From an uncultured Pirellulaceae bacterium (GTDB lineage Bacteria; Planctomycetota; Planctomycetia; Pirellulales; Pirellulaceae): a stretch of 64,000 nucleotides of DNA. The stretch spans positions 62,001 through 126,000 of the forward strand of contig CALKCK010000019.1 in assembly GCA_938083195.1 (NCBI GenBank). The letters run 5' to 3'. Numbering within the stretch: the stretch's first letter is position 1; each line of letters starts with the position of its first letter. The notes under the pieces were generated by a model. It made no database searches. It saw only the letters and a program-made list of their open reading frames with translations, and was not told where the DNA came from. The position numbers were made by a program, and so were the translations under genes. This document shows positions 44,370 through 53,938 of the stretch, in pieces.

Positions 44370-44855
44370 TCAGGGTGTTAATTTTTTTCTTAAATCAGGA
44401 ATGATTTCGGACGGAACGAATCTCGCAAGTTGTTCGTCGGTTGCCAGCGGGGTGACCTGTTTAATCAGCGAACTTGAAACGTGGGCGTATTCGCCGTCTG
44501 CCATTAGAAATACGGTCTCGAGTTCATCGTTGAGTGCTCGGTTGGCCATCATCATCGTAAATTCGGCAGCAATGTCTGTCAGTGGCCGCACGCCGCGGAT
44601 CATCACTTTGGCGTCGCATTTCTTGACGAAGTTAACCGCTAGACCTTCGAAAGTTTCGACTTGGACATTGTCTAGATGGGCTGTCACTCGGTGGACTAAG
44701 TCCAGTCGCTCGTCCGACTTAAAAAGACCAGTTTTCTCAATATTGACACCGATTCCAATCACCAGGCGGTCAACCAAGCGACTGCTTCGTTCAATAACGT
44801 TAAGGTGTCCCAGCGTGATCGGATCGAACGAGCCGGTGTAAACGGCGGTCTTCAT
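44370..44855 (-). CDS. coaD: Phosphopantetheine adenylyltransferase
   Basis: 161 residues. The T/HxGH nucleotidyltransferase motif is TLGHLNV (residues 14-20), the second site is MIRGVRPLTDIAAEF, and YAHVSSSLIK is the 'ISST' end. The enzyme makes dephospho-CoA from 4'-phosphopantetheine and ATP. It is convergent with the PTPS gene. No other coenzyme A gene is near. Confidence 0.97.
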   Translation of the reverse strand: MKTAVYTGSFDPITLGHLNVIERSSRLVDRLVIGIGVNIEKTGLFKSDERLDLVHRVTAHLDNVQVETFEGLAVNFVKKCDAKVMIRGVRPLTDIAAEFTMMMANRALNDELETVFLMADGEYAHVSSSLIKQVTPLATDEQLARFVPSEIIPDLRKKLTP

Positions 44856-45389
44856 AGGGAAATTGTCCTGTTGGATGTTTTCGCAATGCAGTCCTAGGTG
44901 ACTTCATTTAACGCTAATAATTGTAACCAATACGAGTGATTAAAACGGAGTCCTGACGAGATATCGGCTGGTTGAAAATCAAAAAAGCCATTTTTCGACC
45001 ATACTGGGAAAGATTTTTTTTGGGAAAGAGGTTGGTTTGTTGGCGGTTCAATCCATATAATCAAGTCCACGATGGCGTTGAAACGGGGTTGTGACTGAAA
45101 ACCGGTCCGATGCTCATGCCGAAACACTGGAAAAAGTGCTACAAGCCCACCTTCTGTGGAAGGACTACGCGTGATAACCGGAATCGTCGATACTGGAAAG
45201 TAGGTTCATCGCATTCTCTTTGATATGCCATCGTGACACCACCCAAAGGCCAATTATACTAACGTAGAGTCTAATATTTAGTAACGGGCATCCTGGTTCG
45301 ATTTGAATTGGGCTGTTTATTTTTGGCGATGATCGGATAGCTGTCTTTGGCAAGTCCGACTCGCGAACGCAATTTTGAGGATAACTTCT
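44856..45389. other. Intergenic region between coaD and a small membrane protein
   Basis: About 530 bp. Short hairpins CACT-GGAAAA-AGTG (45125-45138) and CCTTC-TGTG-GAAGG (45150-45163) lie close together. I see no tRNA or convincing small protein. The start region of the next gene is at the end. Confidence 0.45.
45377..45381 (+). promoter_or_regulatory. Ribosome-binding site of the 45390 gene
   Basis: GAGGA, 8 bp before the GTG at 45390; it supports this start over an in-frame TTG 15 bp earlier. Confidence 0.5.
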
Positions 45390-45593
45390 GTGCAGAAGGG
45401 GCTTTGTATCGCCGCGCTAACGATCGCTATCATCGTTTTCGCTTTATTCCTTGCCGACTTAGTTCTGGGATTTTCCGGAATGCAACAGGTTGCGCCGTTT
45501 AAGTTCGCGAATATGTACATCGACATTGTGTTTGTCGTATGCTCGCTGCTCTTGGCTGTGATGAGTTGGTTCACGCTTCGCGAACAGGTTTAG
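45390..45593 (+). CDS. Small two-helix membrane protein of planctomycete type
   Basis: 67 residues from the GTG at 45390 (GAGGA 8 bp upstream). Two membrane helices lie at about 5-29 and 43-62, with KFANMYIDIVFVVCSLLLAV in the second and a final FTLREQV tail. Short planctomycete proteins of this shape (hairpin ending in a basic-acidic 'REQ') are widespread. Function unknown. It stands alone, about 300 bp before the oxidoreductase gene. Confidence 0.7.
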   Translation: MQKGLCIAALTIAIIVFALFLADLVLGFSGMQQVAPFKFANMYIDIVFVVCSLLLAVMSWFTLREQV

Positions 45594-45894
45594 TTGCCGA
45601 AACCGGTCAGAGACCGTTCTTCGCGATTACCCCTTCTTGTTGCTCGGAATTCGAGCGTTCTTTCTACGTGGCTCAACGACTCGGTTTGCGATGCTACGCA
45701 TTGACAACCTCATTGGGATGCCAAGGTCGGTTTGTTTTGTGACGCTCGCCATTGGTTTCGTGGAAATTACGAGAGTTCTGAAAGCCTAGAGAGTTAAGTG
45801 ATTTGATAATTGCTTTTCTTCTCACTGCGAACTGCGTTATCATAACGAACCTAGGATTGTTGTTTTCCACTATTCGTTTCGTTGAGACCTCTCC
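45594..45894. other. Intergenic region upstream of a Gfo/Idh/MocA gene
   Basis: About 300 bp. I see no gene, RNA or repeat and no convincing promoter pair. Confidence 0.4.
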
Positions 45895-47202
45895 ATGAGC
45901 CATCATTTATCCCGTCGAGAATTTACCAAAGCTGGTGCGGCGTCTGCGGTCGCGGTTTCACTGCCTTCGACGGCTGCTGTTGCCAGACGTACAGACAAAA
46001 TTCGAGTTGGATTTGTCGGTGTTGGTAATCGTGGTTCTCAGTTGATGAAAGCTTTTGCAACTCAGGAAGACTGTGAATTTGTAGGAGTTGCAGACGTCTA
46101 TCAACCCTATCGCGAAAGAGCCAGGCAGAATTTCGGGGCAAACCTGGTAGTTGTTGAGGACTATCGCAAGTTGTTGGATCGAAAAGATATCGATGCAATC
46201 GTTATTGCGACCCCGGATCACTGGCATGCGATTCAAGCGATTGCTGCCATGTCGGCTGGAAAAGATGTGTACGTTGAAAAACCGTTAAGCGTGACCATTC
46301 ATGAAGGTCGGCAAATGGTTGAGGCAGCAAAGCGATACAATCGAATTTCGCAGGTGGGTTTGCACCGCCGGTCGATGAAGCTGTATCGGAGTTTGTCCGA
46401 TTTTATGAAAACCGACCAGTTGGGGAAGATTACCGTATCGAGAGCCTATCGTTTGAACAACATGTTCCCTAACGGCATTGGCCAGATGTCCCATCAAAAC
46501 CCCCCTTCCGATTTGAATTGGGATCTTTGGCTTGGCCCGCGTCCTAAGCAAGCTTATCAAGAGAATATTGCCCCTTATAAATTTCGCTGGTGGCAACGAT
46601 TCTCTTCTCAGATGGGGAATTGGGGAGTTCACTATTTCGACACGATTCGGTGGATGCTTGGGGAAACAGCTCCGTCGTCAGTGGTAGCGATAGGTGGAAA
46701 TTTTGCGATTGATGACGATCGCACGATTCCCGATACCGCCGAGGCGGTGTTTGAAATGCGTGGAGGTTCGCTACTTACATTTGGACAATATGAAGCAACT
46801 AGCAATCCGGCGTTAGCATACGGTGAAATTGAGTTTCGTGGTACACAGGGTACGGCTTATTCTTCTTCAACGGGGTACAAGGTCCTCGCTGAGAAACCGG
46901 GGCAGTTTCAAGCAAAGGGGGCAAGGGGAAAGGACTCTGAGTTTATGCTTAACGAACCCAATGGCGTGGCAACCGCAAACCACGCGAGAAATTTTCTGGA
47001 TAGTATTAAGTCGCGAAAGCAAACCCATTGTCCCATGGAAGAGGGGCATCGTTCGACCACGTTCGCACACCTTGCAAATATCTCATTGGCAACCAAGTCA
47101 CGGCTTGAATGGGATGCGAGTAATGAGCGATTCATCGACAATAAGTCAGCCAATGAATTGTTGCACTATGAATACCGTAAAGGATTCGAATTGCCGACCT
47201 GA
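45895..47202 (+). CDS. Tat-exported Gfo/Idh/MocA-family oxidoreductase
   Basis: 435 residues with a twin-Arg-type leader (SRREFTKAGAASAVAVSLP). The Rossmann fold has VGFVGVGNRGSQLM, and KPL of the EKP motif lies in DVYVEKPLS. The later part has WWQRFSSQMGNWGVHYFDTIRWML and a GTQGTAYSS-like end region. The family oxidises or reduces sugars with bound NAD(P). It stands at the head of the sugar-catabolism neighbourhood, though a dehydratase gene on the other strand lies between it and the cytochrome gene. Confidence 0.93.
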   Translation: MSHHLSRREFTKAGAASAVAVSLPSTAAVARRTDKIRVGFVGVGNRGSQLMKAFATQEDCEFVGVADVYQPYRERARQNFGANLVVVEDYRKLLDRKDIDAIVIATPDHWHAIQAIAAMSAGKDVYVEKPLSVTIHEGRQMVEAAKRYNRISQVGLHRRSMKLYRSLSDFMKTDQLGKITVSRAYRLNNMFPNGIGQMSHQNPPSDLNWDLWLGPRPKQAYQENIAPYKFRWWQRFSSQMGNWGVHYFDTIRWMLGETAPSSVVAIGGNFAIDDDRTIPDTAEAVFEMRGGSLLTFGQYEATSNPALAYGEIEFRGTQGTAYSSSTGYKVLAEKPGQFQAKGARGKDSEFMLNEPNGVATANHARNFLDSIKSRKQTHCPMEEGHRSTTFAHLANISLATKSRLEWDASNERFIDNKSANELLHYEYRKGFELPT

Positions 47203-47252
47203 GAAGCGTTTGTCTAAATGAAAACGGTACGGTGAATTTCTTGCCCGTTTGT

Positions 47253-48236
47253 CTAAAGCAGTCCAATCATCTTGAGCGTTTCGGAGCTGACATTGCCTCC
47301 GCAAAGTAGGACCACCACGTTCTTGTCTTTAAACGAGTCGCAGGATTTTAAAAGTCCGGCAATTGCAACGGCGGCAGCTCCTTCGATTGGTTTTTTTTCG
47401 TTCTCCATAAATCGAATTAATTCAGATCTGATTTCTGTTTCTGAGACGGTGTAGCATTGGTCAACAATTTTTTGACACAAAGGGAAAGTAATGGAGCCAG
47501 GTTCAACACCGCCTGCGGTGCCATCAGAGAGAGTTTCGGTTGAGGGAAGGGGCAGCAGTTCCCCTGCTTCCAGCGACTTGATCAAAACGCAAGAGTTTTC
47601 AGGCGAGCATCCGATGATTTTGCAATTTGGAATCTCCGTCTTGAGAAATGCTCCGACTCCGGAAGCCAGTCCCCCGCCTCCCATGGATAAAAAAACTGCG
47701 TCGACGGAATCTAACTGATCTGAGATTTCGAGGCCAAGTGTGCCTTGGCCAGCAATGACGTCCGTATCGTTATAGGGCGCTACATAAGTCGCATTGTTTT
47801 TGATCGCATGCGCGACGGCAGTCAGTTCGGCGTCTACGCAATCCGAACCGGCAAAAATTATCTTTGCCCCCAATTCTGTAATCGCTGCAATTTTAAATGG
47901 ACTAGTTCCTGTGGGTGCATAAATCGTTGGTGTCATTCCTAGCGACTGAGCGGCAAAGGCAACGGCTTTCCCATGGTTGCCGGTCGAGGCAGTGACAATT
48001 CCATTGGCGAGAGCTTCTTTTGACATTCCGATTAGCTTTGCAGAGGCTCCGCGGATTTTGAACGAGCCCGTGGTTTGCAGGTTTTCGTATTTGAAAAAGA
48101 CGTTGGCTCCGGTCAGATTGCTGTAATATGCCGAATGAAGTAGGGGAGTCTTTTGAAGTAGTGATTTGATTTTAAGTGCGACTTCGGGAACTCGGTCATG
48201 AATCGATTGGACATCGGGATGAGGAGATAATGACAT
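47253..48236 (-). CDS. Threonine/serine dehydratase (PLP-dependent)
   Basis: 327 residues. PLP Lys K60 is in TGSFKIRGA, the Asn contact in STGNHGKAVAFAA, and the phosphate loop in SMGGGGLASGVG. It fits the short catabolic type without a regulatory ACT domain. It deaminates threonine or serine to a 2-oxo acid. Convergent with the oxidoreductase gene and divergent from the cytochrome gene at 48478. Confidence 0.9.
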   Translation of the reverse strand: MSLSPHPDVQSIHDRVPEVALKIKSLLQKTPLLHSAYYSNLTGANVFFKYENLQTTGSFKIRGASAKLIGMSKEALANGIVTASTGNHGKAVAFAAQSLGMTPTIYAPTGTSPFKIAAITELGAKIIFAGSDCVDAELTAVAHAIKNNATYVAPYNDTDVIAGQGTLGLEISDQLDSVDAVFLSMGGGGLASGVGAFLKTEIPNCKIIGCSPENSCVLIKSLEAGELLPLPSTETLSDGTAGGVEPGSITFPLCQKIVDQCYTVSETEIRSELIRFMENEKKPIEGAAAVAIAGLLKSCDSFKDKNVVVLLCGGNVSSETLKMIGLL

Positions 48237-48477
48237 GGAATCTGAAATCGATTTTCAGTTGATGGGAATGGAAAGAAGGTAGAGAAAGACGCCTTAGCGG
48301 TTGTCATGGAGCGGTGAGTTCGGTAACGAATAGGGTCGATTTTGGCACTTCGTGGCATGGTTTACAAACGGCGAGCCAATTTTATAGAGATAACTAAGTC
48401 TCTTGGGTTGATTCCACGGACGCGATTTATGATATCGGTTATCCTAATAGAGAATTGATAATAAATGTTGCGATTGA

Positions 48478-51456
48478 TTGATGATGACTAAATTTCGATT
48501 ACAAATTTTAATTGCCGTGGTTTTGTTGGGCAGCTGCGGAATAACCAACAGCTACGGTCTTGAAGACGATATTTTTCTTGATCGCGTCGTTCCGATATTT
48601 CAAACTCGGTGTCTTGAATGCCATCGCACTGGACTGGCCAAGGGAGATTTTTCTCTTCAGGATGCTTCTAGTTTTTTTCAAGACGGTTACGTCGAACGAG
48701 GTGATGCGGGCAACAGTCATCTTGTTGAATTGATTTTGTCTCAAGACAATCATCGCCCCGAGATGCCCAAGAATGGCTCGCCGCTTACTAATGATCAGAT
48801 TAGAACGATTCGTTCGTGGATTGACTTGGGAGCCCCTTGGCCGGAGGGCTACAAATTAACCTACGATGCGCAAGCGGCACGGTCGCTCGATTATGATTGG
48901 TGGTCTTTTCAAGAGATCGTGAAACCAGCGGTTCCAGTTTTGGTCGATTCTCCTAATCGCGATTGGGTTCGGAACCCCGTGGATGCGTTTGTTTTGGAAT
49001 CGCTTGAACGCAAAAACCTTGTTCCTTCAAAGGAGGCGGATCGGAGGACTCTTATTCGCAGGCTCAGTTATGATCTGACCGGACTTCCGCCAACGATTGA
49101 ACAGATTGAGGCGTTTGAGGGAGATAAATCTGAGGATGCGTACGAACGATTAGTTGAGCGGTTGCTTGCTTCCCCTCGCTATGGTGAGCGATGGGCGCGG
49201 CACTGGTTGGACGTCGTCAAATACGCCGACACTTGCGGTTACGATAAAGATAAACTGCGGCCTAATGCATGGCCATATCGTGACTATGTGATTCGATCCT
49301 TCAATGATGATAAGCCGTACCGGAGATTCGTGCAGGAACAGATTGCCGGCGACGTGCTCTTTCCCGGGACTGAGGATGGCATCTTGGGACTTGGGTTTAT
49401 TGCCGCTGGCCCTTGGGATTTTATTGGGCATGTTGAGGTGCCCGAATCTAAGTTGGACGGGCGGGTCGCTCGAAACCTCGATCGCGACGATATGGTGTCT
49501 AACACGTTCAATTCATTCTGCAGCTTGACCGTACAGTGTGCCCGCTGCCACGACCATAAATTTGATCCAATCACCCAAGACCATTACTACAGACTTCAAG
49601 CTATTTTTGCGGCGGTGGATCGGGCCGATCGTGTTTACGCGGTCGATCCAAAGATTGAGCTTCAACGCGATGCTCTCAAAGGTCAAATCGCAAAAGCAGA
49701 AAAATCACTCACTCAATTGAAGGAACAACTTGATCGATCTGGCGGCCAGGCATTAGTGAAACTGCGGGAAAGAGTTGGTGCGGTTAACGGTGGAACCAAA
49801 AGGCCAGAATTTGGATATCACAGTAAAGTTGAATTGCGGCAAGACGCTCCGAAGTGGGTTGGAATAGAATTCGACCAAGCCCAGACCGTCAAACAGATCG
49901 TGTTGCATGGGGCGCACGATGAATTCAATAATATTGGTGCTGGATTTGGTTTCCCTCTGCGGTTCCGAGTGGAAGTCAATGGGCGCACCATCTTTGATCG
50001 TGAGAATGCTGATTTTGCCAACCCTCAGCTAACGCCAATTGTCATTCCTGTTTCCGAACCCCTTAAGTCGGTTCGCCTCGTGGCGACAAAGCTCGCGAAG
50101 CGAAGTTCCGATTATCATTTGGCATTGGCTGAGATTGAATTGCTCAACTCGGGTGGAGAGAACGTTGCGGCCACTGGAAAAGTGATTGCTCTGGATTCCA
50201 TTGAAGCGCCTGTTCGATGGGGGAAGTCAAATTTGGTTGACGGAATTTGGTACTCACCCCTCGGTAAGACACGGAAGGAACTGCAAGCTGAGTTGGATGC
50301 GATGGTTTTGAGCCTCATTGGAAAATCCGGAGTTGACCGAAAGTCAAGTTTCGAAAATCAAATTTCTGAATCGCAAAAGAAATTATCCCAACTGCCGGTT
50401 GGGAAAAAGGTATACGCTGCAGCGACTGAATTTGAGTCTCAGGGAAATTTTAAAGCGACACGAGGGCAGCCGCGTCCAGTGTATTTCTTGCCGCGTGGTG
50501 AAGTTTCCAATCCCGGTCCGATGTTGAAACCTGGGATTATTCCTCTGGCCTCAGAGCGAACCTCTGGGATGGAGATCAAACCGGGGGAAAGCGAGTCTGT
50601 TGCCCGTTCCAAACTGGCACTTTGGCTGACTGACTCAAGTAACCCATTGTTGTGGCGAAGTGTTGTGAATCGGATTTGGCATTATCATTTTGGCCGCGGC
50701 ATTGTTGATACGCCTAATGACTTTGGTCGCATGGGTGGAGAGCGTTCTCATCCAGAACTTCTTGACTGGCTGGCTGCAACCTTTCGAGATGGCGGGGAAG
50801 CTGTTTCGGCAGAGTCCTTTAAAGACCTTCATCGTTTACTTGTGACCAGTTCGGTATATCGACAGTCCTCAAGCTATGCCGGGGAAGGCATGAAGGTAGA
50901 TTCGGGGAATCGCTATTTGTGGCGGATGAATCGGCGGCGATTGTCCGCCGAGGAGATACGCGACTCGATTTTGCATGCCAGTGGTTTGCTTAATTTGGAA
51001 ATGGGGGGAGCTGGTTATTTCTTGTTTCAGCTGGAAAAGACTGAGCATTCTCCCCATTACGAATACCATAAATTTGATCACACGGATCCCAAATCTTATC
51101 GGAGATCAATTTACCGATTTATTGTTCGCTCCCAACCAGATCCTTTTATGACCACGCTCGATTGCGCAGATTCCTCACAGAGTACGCCGGCTCGAAACGA
51201 AACACAAACACCGTTGCAATCGCTGACGATGCTCAACAGCGATTTTAGTCTGATGATGTCTGAAAAGTTTGCCGAACGCATTGAATTGGAATCCAATGAT
51301 CACTCTATAAGGATTCAAAAGATTGTCCGACAATCGTTAGGTCGAGATCCGACTCGATTGGAATTATCAAAGATGGATGATTTCGTTCAGCAGCATGGGT
51401 TGGTGAATTTGATCCGGATTGTTTTTAATTTGAGTGAATTTGTTTTTATTGATTGA
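48478..51456 (+). CDS. Planctomycete cytochrome C/DUF1549/DUF1553 protein
   Basis: 992 residues. Signal peptide 1-27 (ILIAVVLLGSCGITNSYG). The PSCyt1 haem segment has CLECH near residue 41 and ends with RSWIDLGAPWPEG. DUF1549 (about 135-390) has RHWLDVVKYADTCGY and [21 protein letters not shown] discoidin-like beta region follows at about 450-560 (KWVGIEFDQAQTVKQIVLHG). DUF1553 runs to the end (WRSVVNRIWHYHFG, QSLTMLNSDFS, IVFNLSEFVFID). Unlike the paralogue at 6215 it has no LamG insert. The DUF1501 gene follows after 82 bp. Confidence 0.95.
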   Translation: MMMTKFRLQILIAVVLLGSCGITNSYGLEDDIFLDRVVPIFQTRCLECHRTGLAKGDFSLQDASSFFQDGYVERGDAGNSHLVELILSQDNHRPEMPKNGSPLTNDQIRTIRSWIDLGAPWPEGYKLTYDAQAARSLDYDWWSFQEIVKPAVPVLVDSPNRDWVRNPVDAFVLESLERKNLVPSKEADRRTLIRRLSYDLTGLPPTIEQIEAFEGDKSEDAYERLVERLLASPRYGERWARHWLDVVKYADTCGYDKDKLRPNAWPYRDYVIRSFNDDKPYRRFVQEQIAGDVLFPGTEDGILGLGFIAAGPWDFIGHVEVPESKLDGRVARNLDRDDMVSNTFNSFCSLTVQCARCHDHKFDPITQDHYYRLQAIFAAVDRADRVYAVDPKIELQRDALKGQIAKAEKSLTQLKEQLDRSGGQALVKLRERVGAVNGGTKRPEFGYHSKVELRQDAPKWVGIEFDQAQTVKQIVLHGAHDEFNNIGAGFGFPLRFRVEVNGRTIFDRENADFANPQLTPIVIPVSEPLKSVRLVATKLAKRSSDYHLALAEIELLNSGGENVAATGKVIALDSIEAPVRWGKSNLVDGIWYSPLGKTRKELQAELDAMVLSLIGKSGVDRKSSFENQISESQKKLSQLPVGKKVYAAATEFESQGNFKATRGQPRPVYFLPRGEVSNPGPMLKPGIIPLASERTSGMEIKPGESESVARSKLALWLTDSSNPLLWRSVVNRIWHYHFGRGIVDTPNDFGRMGGERSHPELLDWLAATFRDGGEAVSAESFKDLHRLLVTSSVYRQSSSYAGEGMKVDSGNRYLWRMNRRRLSAEEIRDSILHASGLLNLEMGGAGYFLFQLEKTEHSPHYEYHKFDHTDPKSYRRSIYRFIVRSQPDPFMTTLDCADSSQSTPARNETQTPLQSLTMLNSDFSLMMSEKFAERIELESNDHSIRIQKIVRQSLGRDPTRLELSKMDDFVQQHGLVNLIRIVFNLSEFVFID

Positions 51457-51538
51457 TCGAATCAAGGTGAAATGACGAGCTCCAGTGGCGTATTTTTACC
51501 CGTGAGTCTGGATTGCGTTTTAGTTGCGAAGAGTAGTT

Positions 51539-53008
51539 ATGACCATTGATCTGTTACGGCGAAAATTTTTATTTGACAGCGCATGGGGATTTGGTTCTCT
51601 GGCATTGTTGGATTTGTTGAACTCAGAGAGTCGAATTGTAAAGAGCCAGCGTGACGGTCAGAAAGTGACGTCTGGTGTTTTGCATCACCCTCCGAAAGCC
51701 AAGAGAGTGGTCCAGCTTTTCATGGCGGGTGCTGCAAGTCATATCGATCTTTTTGATCACAAACCGGCGCTTGAAAAGCATCACGGAGAGCCTTCCGATT
51801 TTGGTGAAAAAGTAGAGGCGTTTCAAAATGGTCTCGGTCCCTGGATGAAATCTCCGTTTCAATTTCGGCCCTATGGGGCTTCGGGGAAAATGCTCAGTGA
51901 TGCAGTCGCCGATCTCGGCAGTTGCGTTGACGAGATGGCGTTCATTCACAACATGACAGGGAAAACGGGGGTGCATAGTCAAGCCACCTATTTGCAGGCA
52001 ACTGGCTTTCAGCGGCCTGGGTTCCCAGGAGTCGGTTCGTGGGTAAGTTATGCGTTAGGAAGCGAAAATGAGAATTTACCGGCATTTGTCGTGCTCCCAG
52101 ATCATCGCGGGTTTGCCAGTAACGGCCCGAAAAACTGGGGTTCAGCTTTTTTACCTACCAGTTCGCAAGGAACAACAATTTTTCCGCAGCGCGAGCGACC
52201 CATTCGTGATTTGTTTCCGAAAAGTGATTTGGTGACGCCGTCAAGCCATGCTCAGGGGCTCAAGTTGCTTGATCAATTGAATCGTGATTTCGCCAGGACC
52301 CGAGTGGGAGACGAGCGGTTAGAATCGAGACTGCGGACTTACGAACTAGCGGCCAAGATGCAGTTGAGTGCCCCGGAAGCTCTCGATTTGTCGTCCGAAC
52401 CAGCTCATATCATGAAAATGTATGGGCTAGATCGGATTGGGGCGGAATACCCGGAGGCCATTAATGTGCCGGAAGAAATCGAGTACTTTGGTAGAAAGTG
52501 TTTGATTGCAAGGCGTTTGCTGGAGCGCGGTGTGCGCTATGTCCAGATTTGGTCGGGAAATGATAACAGTTTTCCTCGCCGGAACTGGGATAGCCACGAA
52601 GACTTGAAGCGAGAGCACGGGCCATTGGCACGCGGGATGGCTAGAGGTGCATCTGCTCTTATTCAAGATTTGAAACAGCGAGGATTGTTGGATGATACGA
52701 TCGTGTTGTGGACTACAGAATTTGGGCGAATGCCATCGACGCAAGGTAGTACTGGGCGAGACCACAATCCTCATGTATTTACGAATTGGCTCTGCGGTGG
52801 AGGCGTTCGTGGTGGTGTTTCGCATGGTGAATCGGATCAGTGGGGGTTTAAGCCACTCGATCGAGACAACCCAACTCAGGTTTATGATATTCATGCGACG
52901 CTGCTTCATTTGCTTGGCCTAAATCATTTGAAGCTAACCGTCCGGCATAACGGAATCGATCGAAGATTGACTGATGTTCACGGGCACGTCATTCGTGAAA
53001 TTATTTAG
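51539..53008 (+). CDS. DUF1501 domain protein
   Basis: 489 residues from the ATG at 51539; the upstream in-frame Met adds five residues. The N-terminus has a Tat-like leader ([23 protein letters not shown]). Motifs: [44 protein letters not shown] and LTDVHGHVI. It is the partner of the cytochrome gene upstream. The conserved Asp, His and Glu are typical of the alkaline-phosphatase-like fold. The reaction is unknown. Confidence 0.94.
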   Translation: MTIDLLRRKFLFDSAWGFGSLALLDLLNSESRIVKSQRDGQKVTSGVLHHPPKAKRVVQLFMAGAASHIDLFDHKPALEKHHGEPSDFGEKVEAFQNGLGPWMKSPFQFRPYGASGKMLSDAVADLGSCVDEMAFIHNMTGKTGVHSQATYLQATGFQRPGFPGVGSWVSYALGSENENLPAFVVLPDHRGFASNGPKNWGSAFLPTSSQGTTIFPQRERPIRDLFPKSDLVTPSSHAQGLKLLDQLNRDFARTRVGDERLESRLRTYELAAKMQLSAPEALDLSSEPAHIMKMYGLDRIGAEYPEAINVPEEIEYFGRKCLIARRLLERGVRYVQIWSGNDNSFPRRNWDSHEDLKREHGPLARGMARGASALIQDLKQRGLLDDTIVLWTTEFGRMPSTQGSTGRDHNPHVFTNWLCGGGVRGGVSHGESDQWGFKPLDRDNPTQVYDIHATLLHLLGLNHLKLTVRHNGIDRRLTDVHGHVIREII

Positions 53009-53082
53009 CGAAGGTTGTGTGGCGAATAAAATAAGAGACCGAGATAAGACAATCAAGAGAATGGTAGAAGACTTAATTGAAA

Positions 53083-53088
53083 GAGGTG
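53083..53088 (+). promoter_or_regulatory. Ribosome-binding site of the DUF1080 gene
   Basis: GAGGTG, 5 bp before the GTG at 53094. It selects that start over an upstream in-frame ATG. Confidence 0.55.
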
Positions 53089-53093
53089 AACCG

Positions 53094-53831
53094 GTGATTT
53101 TAAGATGTTTCGTATTTTTGTTGTTGGGATTCACATGCTGTCTAGGTTCCACTTGGGGGCAAGAAAGTGCAGAGAAAAGTGAATTGGGTTTTCGCGATCT
53201 TTTTAATGGTAAAGATCTCACGGGCTGGATCGACGTTAACACGTCTCCGGAAACCTGGTCGGTCAAGGATGGATTATTGGTGTGCACCGGCAAGCCGATT
53301 GGCGTAATGCGCTCGGATCGGCAATACGAAAACTTCATTCTTGAAATTGAATGGCGTCACATGGAGCCAGGTGGGAATTCGGGTGTCTTTCTCTGGTGTG
53401 ATGCGATTCCTGATCCGCGGATTCGTTTGCCCAAAGGGATGGAAGTTCAAATGCTAGAATTGGACTGGGTCAATCAGCATAAGAGAAAAGATGGATCCTT
53501 GCCCCCGATCGCTTATGTTCAGGGTGAGTTGTTTGGTGCCGGGGGGATGACGGCGACTCCAGAAAACCCCCGCGGGAACCGCAGTAAATCAGTGGAACAC
53601 CGTTGCAAAGGTGTAGGCCAGTGGAACCGGTACGTGGTTGTCGCGGTCGACGGAAACGTGAAATTATCGATAAACGGGAAGTTCGTAAATGGAATTCGGG
53701 ACGCTTCGATAAAAAAGGGATACTTGTGTTTGGAGTCCGAGGGGCGGGAAATTCACTTTCGTACGATCAAGATCATGGAACTTCCGGGAGGAATGGCAAA
53801 TGAATCGAACACAGCGCCGGTGATTGAGTAG
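53094..53831 (+). CDS. DUF1080 family secreted hydrolase (3-keto-disaccharide hydrolase-like)
   Basis: 245 residues from the GTG at 53094, which directly opens the signal peptide ([21 protein letters not shown]) and has GAGGTG upstream. The domain matches DUF1080 (3-keto-disaccharide hydrolase-like): [16 protein letters not shown] at the start, [53 protein letters not shown] and a final [12 protein letters not shown]. Family members bind or split oxidised (3-keto) sugars. Its position between the DUF1501 and Gfo/Idh/MocA genes fits sugar breakdown. Confidence 0.93.
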   Translation: MILRCFVFLLLGFTCCLGSTWGQESAEKSELGFRDLFNGKDLTGWIDVNTSPETWSVKDGLLVCTGKPIGVMRSDRQYENFILEIEWRHMEPGGNSGVFLWCDAIPDPRIRLPKGMEVQMLELDWVNQHKRKDGSLPPIAYVQGELFGAGGMTATPENPRGNRSKSVEHRCKGVGQWNRYVVVAVDGNVKLSINGKFVNGIRDASIKKGYLCLESEGREIHFRTIKIMELPGGMANESNTAPVIE

Positions 53832-53938
53832 AACAATGAGAGAAAGGGGCAATAGCTCCTGTTGGATGAAATCCAGCGTTCCCTCAGGTACAATCAGCTT
53901 TTAAAAGTTATTAATTATTAATCATCTCAGAGTACTAC

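Noticed and set aside
44176-44841. Plus-strand open frame of 221 codons
   Set aside because: Antisense to coaD, which has all catalytic motifs; the protein is Ser/Thr-rich as usual for antisense shadows.
45125-45163. Two short hairpins that might be part of a small RNA
   Set aside because: Stems are 4-5 bp and no tRNA, SRP or 6S-like pattern was recognised.
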